A stretch of 64,000 nucleotides of DNA from Sambucus nigra. Taxonomy: Eukaryota > Streptophyta > Magnoliopsida > Dipsacales > Adoxaceae. Positions within the stretch are counted from its first letter, which is position 1. Each line of letters opens with the position of its first letter. The stretch is from positions 527,355,755 to 527,419,754 of the forward strand of contig OX422215.1 in NCBI GenBank assembly GCA_949130495.1, in the 5' to 3' direction. The translations under genes and the position numbers were made by a program. Below the pieces are notes generated by a model. That model was not told where the DNA came from and ran no database searches. It saw nothing but the letters and a program-made list of their open reading frames with translations. Below, piece after piece: positions 48,985 to 58,105 of the stretch.

Positions 48985-49395
48985 GTAATGATCTACTAGC
49001 TTAGATCCAACATCCTGAAAATATTTAGCATGTAAACCATCTTTCATGCCTTCAGCTACTTGGCAGAGGTTCCACAAACTTGAATTCGTGTCATATGTTG
49101 CTTGCTTTCGATAAGATAAATTTTTCTTTCCAACCAAAATACCATTTGATGGATCATTTCAATGTCATACCCAATTTGATTAAGATTGTATGTAACCTCA
49201 TTTAAGTCATTTGCAATAAGTTCAGATGTTTCCTTTTACTCATCCAGTTTCTTGTCCTAGTTTCCAGCCCCTTTGATAAATGCCTCTATGTTGAAGTCAA
49301 CAAATTAGATACATTCTCTTTGTTGAAGTCAATGAATTAGACAGTTGCAACAATAGAGTCATGTATTTTGTTGTGAATTTGCTTAGTCTTGGATC
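48985..49395 (-). pseudogene. Captured DUF1664-like gene fragment
   Basis: The minus strand has an acceptor-like TTGCTTTTAG near 49410-49400, then in mixed frames STxRHLSKGLE, KKLDExKETSELIANDLNEV, YNLNQIGYDIEMIHQMV, LIESKQ and NSSLWNLCQVAEGMKDGL, ending in VGSKLVDHY at the edge of K. This order (repeat of basic helix, KxDEQKE, NLxQIGYD, SKQD, WYLCQ) is that of plant DUF1664 proteins, membrane-linked coiled-coil proteins of unknown role. Stops and at least two frameshifts break it. Orientation is that of the Helitron. The frame continues past K at 43026. Identification is from recall and needs a search. Confidence 0.68.
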
Positions 49396-50227
49396 AGCAC
49401 CTAAAAGCAATAAATATAAATTAGTCAGTCCTAGAAGATATTTTTTATGAATATCCAGATGTTCACAATATTTTTTAGTAGGATATGAGGAACAAAATGT
49501 ACACTAATAAAATGCGCACACGTTCATCCAATCAAGATCAAACACAAAGAAACATTAAATTGCACTATTTATAGAAAACACACAAACACAATTTCTTGAA
49601 AAAGAAAGAAAAACAAACTAATAATTAGAGGGTTGGGTATTAAATACTCACAAATATACGTCACTTAGATTGCAGAGTTAAGAATCTCCGCCAATTATTT
49701 ATAATAATCTCCAACACATTGTACACCTTACTTGCAAGTAAAAGTAATAACATGTGACCCAATAACAGTATTAGTGAAGTAACCTGCATAATCATACAAT
49801 AACGACATCAGTGAACATAATGAAAAGTCATCTCAAAACTGAGTAAACAAATCAAGCTAGTGGAGTAACGTGCATATCTAAGTCACCAACTACCATGATA
49901 TTCTTAACATCTTACACCCCCCCCCCCCCCCATAATCCCTGAGACTTCCTGCATCTGAATCATATTGGACATTATCAAAAATCACTTAATCCACTGCAAG
50001 ACAATTGAAAAAATTCTAACTTTTTTTTTCAAACAGCTAGGATGCAAGTATTTACATCCATCATTTAGCATTCATAAAAATAATGTAAAAATACTAATTT
50101 ATTATGTTAGACATTTTAACGAACACACGATTGAATGTACAAGTGCTAAGTAGACATACATGAAACAAGTTTTTCTCTTATTGAACTTGTACCTCATATT
50201 GGCAAGCTTCTCGTTCTGTCTCATTTC
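49396..50227 (-). other. Helitron spacer between captured fragments
   Basis: No gene seen. Contains a run of 15 C (49917-49931). It may include intron remnants of the captured genes. Confidence 0.4.
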
Positions 50228-50527
50228 TCAAGATTGCATCGCAGTGACACTCTCTTCAACCATTGATGTGTACCACCGAAAAAACTGCTTCAATTGAACA
50301 CTATCTTCAATAATGTGATTTATAAAAGCTCGTTCCCCATCGGGACATACCATCGTTGCTGGTGTCCCACCACACGAAGTATTTGGATTCAATCCCGACT
50401 CTTCCATTGTCTCAAAAAATAGAGGATTACACATACAAAAGTCAAACTTCTCATCATCTTTTACAGAACCAAGAAGCACCAGCGTTCCTTGGTAACATAG
50501 TTTCAAACATGTATATGATTCAAACAT
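50228..50527 (-). pseudogene. Captured METTL16/FIONA1-like methyltransferase exon
   Basis: A minus-strand frame reads GTLVLLGSVKDDEKFDFCMC then NPLFFETMEESGLNPNTSCGG, VCPDGERAFINHIIEDSVQL and FFRWYTSMV. This matches the catalytic core of METTL16-family RNA m6A methyltransferases, which modify U6 snRNA and are called FIONA1 in Arabidopsis. The catalytic NPPF is NPLF here (residues 34-37 of this frame), which would damage the active site. The match ends after WYTSMV, probably the exon end, and the remaining residues to the stop look like intron. Upstream exons are not recognisable. It is a single fragment of one exon or two, so no enzyme can be made. Confidence 0.78.
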
Positions 50528-53040
50528 GTATTTGATTCAAATGAAGATGAAGTCGTAAGGATCCAAGTGGAGAAAGCAACTATGAAGAAGTTCTAGAGTT
50601 TGATCCAATCAAGCCTCACCACAATTTATGTCCTTAGGTGAATGGAAATGTTACTGCAGCAGTCTGCAGTACCAACAATAACTTGAGTTCCAGTGCTAGT
50701 GTTATTACAGCGAAACGAGAATGTTAATAAGAAGTAATACACACGAAGGTAGTATTTATGATTTGGTACAGATAGGAATAATATGGAAATAAGAACTTTG
50801 TACAGTTAAGACCAATGTATTTCTTATTTCAACATATAAAAGCAAGATGATAATGTTATGAATCTAAAGTTGCATCAACTGCTTGAAGCACCATGTACAC
50901 AAACTTTAGAAAAAAAATTGAGCATCAGTAATTACTCCGGCACAAAAGGATCATATGTACTGATAAAAAAAAGAGAAGTGACAGACATAATTAGAATAAA
51001 AAATCTACATTGCAAAAAATTAGGCTAACAAATCATAAATAGGCAATAACATAGCTTTTAAGAGTATTTGATCCCCAAATCATTTCAATGGAATTATATC
51101 AACTAAAAAACATGAAACATAACATAAAATTTGAATGTTGTAAACGCCAAACTATTAGTTGTTAAGAGTGAAGGCCTAGATAACAATCCACGACATTAAA
51201 AAGACAATGTATAAATCTAGTTTCGCATTCATGGGCATTACCTAAACCATCACAACATCTGCACTTTCAGTTATCAGTGCTAGTGGGAAAGACAAATGAA
51301 TTTTTTTTCCAATCAAGAACTATGTTGCATAATTCAAATATGAGAATTTCATGTTGGTTATACACCCTCCTCATTGTTGATTGAGAAGTATTTAAGATTC
51401 GCATCCTTAATCTAGTGAATTAATTAGTGTGGAATAGAGAATATGGCAAATAGATTTGAACACCCTTGTAATATAACACTTTAATTACAAACACCCTAAA
51501 TTTGTTTCTACAAGTGGAATATTCATACATAACATTTAGCATAAAATGTAAATGAGAATACCTAAGTTTGAAAATTAACCAAATATGTAAACTTACCCTA
51601 AATTTGTTGTTGTGCCATCCAAAATAAACATGGTTGGGATCTAATTCAATAAAACTGTATGCACCTGTATTGTATTGACCACAATAGATTAAAAGGAAAT
51701 CCACAATCAGTTTATTCATACTATATGTCAGTGGTTATAGAAATGAAGCCTATATAAAACAAACAAAACAAAATTAATTCATTCATATCGTATGGCACTG
51801 GTTGTACAATGAAGCCTACACAAAAACCAACCAAACCAAAATTAATTTATCATGCAAAAAAGGATACATAACAAAATTTAAAGATACGATTGTGAATCAT
51901 GTTAAAATTCAAATTTTACATTAAAAAGTTACAAAGGTATGCAGTTTTATGAAAACCAATCCACCCAAAACTACAGGAATTATGTAAATCTAAGGGTATT
52001 CACCTATCCGGGTATTCACCTTTGGGTTCTCCTAGTAAAACATGGTTCAAGAGTGATGTCCCTAAGCATCCAGTTCTACTTATAGTTAGAGAAAAATAAG
52101 GGAAGACTCCAGCACATGTTTTTCTCCATTGGGGTTTGCAGATGGGTCATAGTGTGCTTCCAAAGAGCACACATGAAGCACAGATCAAAGAAAACTTTGA
52201 TATTTTTGGCTGTTCTATTCCTGATGATAGAAGATGACACATAAAATCATTAATAAAAAAATGAAATCAAATAATAACAAAATAATGTTATCCACACTTA
52301 ATTTTCATAAATATCTGATACTGGCATATTGATTAAATAACCTAAAATCATATTGATTGAAGAATGTCAACCATATAGAGAAGCATAATTTTCATAAATC
52401 TTTGATACTGGCATGGAAAAGACACCAAATAACAGAAGAATAAGATCAATACATGAGCCAATGCACCGATAATCTTTAAAGTAACTGTTTGAATACCATA
52501 TCAAAATGCAGGGGGGGAAGATAACTCCATACGCTTAAGAATTTCATCAACAACCGTCTTTAATGCGACAACCATTTGCACCGTGATATGCACTTCAAAA
52601 TGAGATGAATCAATTTCAATACAATTTCCACTTAATACTCGGGCAAAATAAATTATGTCAAATGAAAAGTTATATGATTGGTGTAAAAAGGTATGGGTGA
52701 AAAATCCAATGATATAAAAACACAATAATGATATCACTATAAACAAACTACTTGGAAAATATAAGAAATTGTATTTACCTCAATAATGATATAACACTCC
52801 TCAGTGATTAGCACCGTTTATTGAAAACAAAAATCAAGTGTGTGACCTGCAATAGTACAATCATATTTATCACAAATTATACTCAAATAATCATATCCAA
52901 TTTGTTATATGAAACCGTGTGATGAACTACAGAACATGAAAACTAACCATATATACCATTGACTTCAGCAACAGGAAAAACTAAAGAACATGAAAACCAC
53001 TTATAATTAACGCCAATGAAAACATCATTTAAATCCAGAT
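50528..53040 (-). other. Helitron region with possible exon remnants
   Basis: Mostly AT-rich. Two minus frames look more protein-like than their surroundings: 52501-52640 (CIEIDSSHFEVHITVQMVVA, then LKTVVDEILKRMELSS) and about 51610-51700 (GAYSFIELDPNHVYFGWHNN). I do not recognise either. They could be further captured exons. Confidence 0.35.
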
Positions 53041-53500
53041 TGTAGATATTCTCAATATGTTGGGGTTTGTAAAATACAGATGTTGGGGTTTTGAAAGCAA
53101 AAACCCATTAGTGGTGTTTTGAAATCAAAAAACCCATGAGTGGTGTTTTGAAATTAAAAACCGCGTTTAGGGATTTGGAATCAAAAACCCAAAGATCTCT
53201 CATGGGTTAAATATTGTAATTTTTCAACTGTAACTTCCTTCAACAAAAGAATAAACTCGGAATTAAAAAAATACAGATGCTGGAGTTTTGAAATCAAAAA
53301 CCCATGAGCGGTGTTTTCAAATCAAAAATCGTGTTTGGGGATTTGGAATCAAAAACCAAAAGATCTCTCAACCCATGAGTTATGATGAACCGAGTCGAGG
53401 GAAGAGTGAGTTCGTTTGGGAGATGGGGTTTGAGAAAAGAAAGGGTAGATGGGGAGTGAGCTTACCGAGGCAGGAGTAGAGAGGTGAAAACAATGATTTG
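53041..53500. repeat. Imperfect tandem repeats near Helitron 5' end
   Basis: A unit like GTTTTGAAATCAAAAACCCA recurs at about 53087, 53117, 53147 and 53287-53320, and a larger stretch (GATTTGGAATCAAAAACC with AGATCTCTCA) occurs at 53171 and 53340. Together they suggest a duplication of about 190 bp holding shorter repeats. Confidence 0.65.
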
Positions 53501-53608
53501 GGCGGGAGACCGAAATTGGAAAGCAAATCGTGGACCTTAATTTTCTCCCAGAGAATCACAAACGTTAATGTGCTTTTATATTTTCCAAATTCAAAAACCA
53601 TCCTATCT

Positions 53609-53611
<3 letters not shown>

Positions 53612-53691
<80 letters not shown>
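53612..53691. repeat. (TA)n microsatellite at Helitron 5' end
   Basis: About 40 TA units, ending three bases from the TC terminus. Frames reading YIYIYI here are only this repeat. Confidence 0.95.
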
Positions 53692-53692
<1 letters not shown>

Positions 53693-53694
53693 GA

Positions 53695-53749
53695 TGAAAA
53701 TAGAGGTTCTCTAGTAAATGAGCATAAGTCCCGGGAATAATGTGCACAA
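53695..53749 (-). repeat. A 5' LTR, outer piece
   Basis: Matches 2043-2098, with ATAAGTCCCGGGAATAATG in both. The last 59 bp of the LTR (2099-2157 in the other copy) are missing. Confidence 0.8.
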
Positions 53750-54640
53750 CCATGTTCTTCTCCTCGCTGAAGAGACGTTGTCTCTATTTGAGATGATTAA
53801 CATCCTAGAATATGCTCAACTCCTAACAAATAAAATCCGGATCAATTCTTGGAAAGTCTTCATGACTCCAGGCAAACACACTTTTTTGCTTCCTCAAAAA
53901 GTTAATAAAATATCTTTTGAGGTCGGGATCTAGTGATAAGCCGATCTGAACTGTTCACTCTGGGTGCTCGTCATCCTAAATAATTGGCTCAATTTCTTCA
54001 ACAACCTTCCATTTGACCAGCTTCTACTCATCTCGCGAATCTATCATTTTGATCTAATAGGTTTTTGTGGGTTTCTTCTACTCCTCCTAGTCGACTGAGG
54101 TATAATAACATTCTCTAGACTCAACTCGGTTCCCTTTAACTACTTTGACCCCATAATGGGTGGGGAATTTTAAACATTGGTGCATTATAGAGGGGATGGC
54201 TTTGAACTTCTTCAGTTATACTCTGCTAAATATGATGTTGTATGTCAAATGAACGTTCTTATCCGAGATGAAGAAGCATATTTTTTTTGTTCACCATGTT
54301 GGCCAGGTGCCAATCACCACTTCCAATTCAACCGTTCCTAGAGGGTACACTTTATCTTTGGAGAAACCAATGAGTATCCTATAATAAGCCTTAAACTTAG
54401 CGTCTCTCAGCCTCAGGACCTTGAAATACTTAAAAAACAAGACATCCGTTGATCTACCGTTATCGACCAGGATTCTTTCCATTTTACTCTCGTGCACCAT
54501 CATTGTGACAACCAAAAGATCATCGTGCAGATACACTACACCGAATAAATCATCCTTGGAAAAACCAATAACTAAGAAATCTTTGTTTACTTTCCCAGAG
54601 CAAGTATTGGCATCACCTGTCAGGTTGATCTGTCTGATAT
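53750..54640 (-). pseudogene. G protease and start of RT, broken
   Basis: Piece 54536-54291 has LHDDLLVVTMMVHESKMERI then LVDNGRSTDVLFF, the Tat-type protease with DNG at the active site, and LIGFSKDKVYPLGTVELEV. Below it the frame passes through VKGNRVE-like and CYYTS stretches, then LRKQKSVFAWSHEDFPRIDP, the conserved entry to RT, and RQRLFSEEK at the A junction. Around 120 RT residues expected between this point and the ATYQ block at 666 are absent. Confidence 0.8.
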
Positions 54641-56576
54641 AAGCACAAGCCTTTACCTCATTGAGGTAGGCCTTTCTCTATGTGGGATCGTCTCTACTGC
54701 CAGCATCTCCACTTGCTGCAAAATTACACCCCAAAGAGATCATTTTAACCTCATGCACAGGTTCCTTAGGTCTTTTGGGAAGGTTCGGATCATTCTCTAA
54801 ATCATCATCTCTTCCTTTTTCTTCTCCTCAGCCTTTCTGCAAGGGGATTTTATCTATCTCTTAGATTTTTGCTCATCACTATGATCAATTTATCTTCCTC
54901 TTTCTATGTACCCTGATAGCTTTCCAATCCTAATTAAATTATCCCTCTCATTCTTTCCGACTGTATAGTTATATGTTATAGCTGTGATCCTTATAGAACT
55001 CGTAGTACTTGATTTTATCCCTTGGGTTTATCGGGGCTTTTTATTTTTGGGCCATATCAGGTCCTTATCCCCCTGAATTTCCTCAAGCATATGATGAACT
55101 CCCACTATTAGAGGAGTGTACTTGTCAAATTTGTTTGTCTTGTTAGCTTTCTTAACTTTTTATTCCTTATTTTCCACACTCTTACTAACGTCGGCCTTCA
55201 CCTGATTTGATTCTTTGGCCTCCATAGCCTTCTCAACATTCATGATTTTACTTGCCTTATTTAAGAGTTTTGTCATATTTTTGGATGAAACTTTAGCCAG
55301 CGCCCAGTACATCTTCCCGGGCATAAATCTACACATCAATGTGGTGATGGAAGTCCTTTCATCATAATCTATTACTTCAAGCTTCTCGCTATCGAAACGA
55401 GTGATAAACTCACTGATAGTCTCATTAACATTATGTTGAACATTGAGTAAGTGAGCCACCATTTTTCCAGGCTTAGCTCCAAAACAAAAGTTGATGACGA
55501 AGAGCTAGATGTTGAAAGTTTGAGATTTGTCCTCGAAGTAAACTGTTTTACTAGATCTGTACCGATACAATTATTGTACTAGAAAATGCTCAACAACGCA
55601 TCTAATTTGGGATTGAGTATAATTTGTGAGTGTCGGATAGCCCACAATTGATGGAGTGAATGCGGATCAATTCATAAAATCTCTGTGCAAAGGATTCTTT
55701 GATCTGGAAATTTCTCCCAAACGATCCTCCAGCTATTGAATTGATCCCTTCCAGGGTTGGTCCTGCTACTCAGCTTTAACTTCAACGGTCTTTCCTGATC
55801 GGCCTCGGCTTTTTTATGAGCTCTCTTCTTTAGAAATCTACTCATCTCAGGCTAACCCTCGCACGCTCGTCATAGACTTGACTAAACATTATGTTCTTCT
55901 GGTGATAGATCTCCTTTGATCTACTCTGCATTCTCCAAGCCCTCTGTGATAATGCGTTATTTATTTTATATGGTCTTAAATAATCAAATGGGCAATGCTC
56001 ATCCTTTCTAACACGCTTGGCCTTTCCTTAGAGAAATATTTTTCATCACCATAATCTATTATTTTGAGAGACGAGTTTTCTCCCGGATGATACGACTTGT
56101 CATCTTGTGATCCAGAGTACCCTCTACTCCTTTCATCTTGTGAACCCAAATTCAGCCTCTTAGGGTTCTCTAGAGGTCATTCTAGATAAGGTTATTACCT
56201 GTCTCTGTAGGGGTAGGAGGTATCATTCTACCCCTCCTATCAGAGGTTTCTCTTCCAACCCAGGTGATAAGATCTTCTCTGATCTACTTTGCTCAACTTG
56301 GAGCGTCTGGGTCAATTGCTTCACGCTCTCCTACTTTACCTCCCGGACCTTGGACAGGCTCATCAGAATTCCATGTATGTGACCCATTCCAATAGGCATT
56401 GACGGTAGAGTTTGCATCTATTGCATGGCTATTCTCTAGGTTTTCTGCTATATCTCAGAATTTTTTGACAAGCACAGAGTGTCTAAACAGAAATTTGGAG
56501 AAATCAAGCCAGGTTGATTTCACAGAAATTAGACTTTTGTATAGAAAATGGTAGGAAATAACAAATGTCTTATCAA
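54641..56576 (-). pseudogene. G gag, broken
   Basis: The clear piece (55462-55160) reads VAHLLNVQHNVNETISEFIT, RFDSEKLEVIDYD, LMCRFMPGKMYWALAK and LLNKASKIMNVEKAM, the Retrotrans_gag core of Tat-group elements. Upstream to about 56570 the sequence is coding-like with many stops; downstream to 54641 is the gag-protease linker. Charged, Lys and Glu-rich segments follow the core. Confidence 0.75.
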
Positions 56577-56595
56577 GTTCCCACTTGCGACGCCA
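56577..56595 (-). promoter_or_regulatory. G primer-binding-site-like sequence
   Basis: TGGCGTCGCAAGTGGGAAC on the minus strand, three bases inside the LTR edge, resembles Tat-group primer sites (TGGCGCC...GTGGGAA). The tRNA cannot be named safely. Confidence 0.5.
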
Positions 56596-56598
56596 ATT

Positions 56599-57356
56599 TG
56601 TTATCGTCTAAAACTAGCATATGTATTTTTGGCTCTTAGCTGTGATATACTAATTATAAGCAATAACAAATGAAGATATTATCATACCAATGTGCCAATT
56701 TGGGAGAATAGACAAGGATAAGAGACAAAGAAGGAAACCATAGATTAACATGGTTTGGCCCAAAACGGTGCCTACATCAGCAGGTGCAGCGTTGATTGTA
56801 TGTACTTTAATGATCAATATCCATGAAAGGAATTATTACAAGCCCTCAAAATTCTCACTAGGATTTTCCCTATAGCCGTTAGGTAGAATATTTTTGGTAT
56901 CCCTTATTAAGTGGGATTGCGCACTATTTATAGGTAGTTATTAGAAAGAGAGGAGTGGGACATATAAAGTACCTTTATATGTTACACAATTACACCTTTT
57001 ACATTCCAAGAGGTTTCTAATGATGAGTTTGTTATGTCAGATAAAGGTGGAGTATTACATAACTTCCTCATGTGTGCAGGTGGGATAAACATGACTGCTA
57101 GTATTTCATCACGTGGTGTAAACTGGTGCAAGGCTGGCATTGACGGGGTTAATTAGCATTGTTAACTAACACCGTGTTAACAGTAATGAGACGGTAAGAT
57201 ATATGGCGTGATCGAGAATATTTAAAACTGCACTGACCACACTGCCCATAGCCGACAAGGTTATATGTCAAGTCGACTTCACTTCCCTCCTTAAATGAAG
57301 ACACAAGTCATCTTTTGAGAGGTTCAAAAACGTCCCATATTTATTGGTATAACACA
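56599..57356 (-). repeat. G 5' LTR (boundaries tentative)
   Basis: In element orientation it would run from TGTGTTATACC (57356) to CGATAACA (56599). A strong TATA box CTATAAATAG lies on the minus strand at 56933-56924. No second copy is in the window, so limits are inferred from TG/CA ends and the primer site. Confidence 0.5.
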
Positions 57357-57810
57357 TCATTTTCCCTTTCTCAGCCAACGAAATTGTATTGAAGAAAAAT
57401 GGAAAAATTAGGATAGATGTCATGCCATATGCTTATATGTACACTAGGAAAGTAAGGCTATGTTAATTGAATAGTTTAATCTTGGATCATAAGTGTCAAT
57501 TATCGTTTGTCAATACATATTAACTTTCCTCCTAACCTGTGGAAAATATTATTTCCCTCCCACCTTTTCTCATTCCTTTAGGACAAAAAAGAAAGAAAAA
57601 TATAAAAATTCTTTAACGATAGAAAACCCATAATTTCTATTCTTTTCTCTTTCAATCCTATGAGATAAGGACTAAGCATCTATGAGAATTCCAAACATAA
57701 CACCTCAACGCATTAATGATTTTTATCAGACCTTTTGGATTATATTATTACTCCAAAACATATAGTAAATGTGTGAGTTATGGAAAATAATAATGATAAT
57801 AATAATCATA
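57357..57810. other. Flank between G and the LINE
   Basis: AT-rich sequence with no recognisable gene or repeat; probably the DNA into which both elements inserted. Confidence 0.4.
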
Positions 57811-57962
<152 letters not shown>

Positions 57963-58105
57963 TTATTTTTTTTATATATATAAGAGGGAAAGAACCCCCA
58001 CCATTATTATAAATCAAGGAGAAACAGCCTCTCCAAAGTGGCAAACACATTACAAAAAGCTTTAAAGCAATAAATGAGAGGATAATAAACAACCCCATCA
58101 CAAAA

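Larger units (their letters stand above)
33647..53694 (-). mobile_element. Element H: Helitron carrying host gene fragments
   Basis: On the minus strand it begins TC (53694-53693, then GTATATATA) and ends CTAG (33650-33647). A GTGCC-loop-GGCAC hairpin sits 9 bases before the CTAG end, the layout of Helitron 3' termini. It lies between A and T in the A LTR, with no target duplication, as Helitrons do; the LTR sequence continues on the right. Net length is 6.5 kb after removing F and K. No Rep/helicase gene is seen, so it is non-autonomous. It carries fragments resembling METTL16 and DUF1664 genes in its own orientation. Confidence 0.82.
667..53749 (-). mobile_element. Element A: Athila-like Ty3 element holding C, D and the Helitron
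   Basis: Boundaries are a 3' LTR (667-2157) and a 5' LTR (32272-33646, resuming at 53695-53749 after the Helitron). The primer site matches tRNA-Asp (32247-32264). Coding order on the minus strand is gag (32144 to about 30807), a linker and protease (19562-18997 then 7129-6824), and an extra 3' reading frame (5497-4235). After removing C, D and H the element is about 10.1 kb, normal for the Athila group. No RT, RNase H or integrase segment is seen between protease and the 3' frame, so it was probably non-autonomous. The outer end of the 5' LTR is missing (about 59 bp relative to the 3' LTR), and no target duplication is seen because the junction with G seems deleted. Confidence 0.82.
1..57356 (-). 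mobile_element. Element G: Tat-type Ty3/gypsy retrotransposon, left end outside the window
   Basis: This is the oldest layer. In minus-strand order it shows an LTR (56599-57356), a primer-site-like sequence, gag (about 56570-55160), protease (54536-54291), the start of the pol/RT region (to about 53750), then after the inserted element A the rest of RT and RNase H (666-1). Motifs are those of the Tat/Ogre branch: protease LVDNG and the RT-connecting FAWSHED stretch. About 4.3 kb of G remains in the window. Every coding segment is broken by stops and frameshifts. The 3' LTR is not in the window, so neither LTR divergence nor a target duplication can be checked. Confidence 0.75.

Noticed and set aside
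53498..53753. YIYIYI frames on both strands
   Set aside because: They are the (TA)n array.
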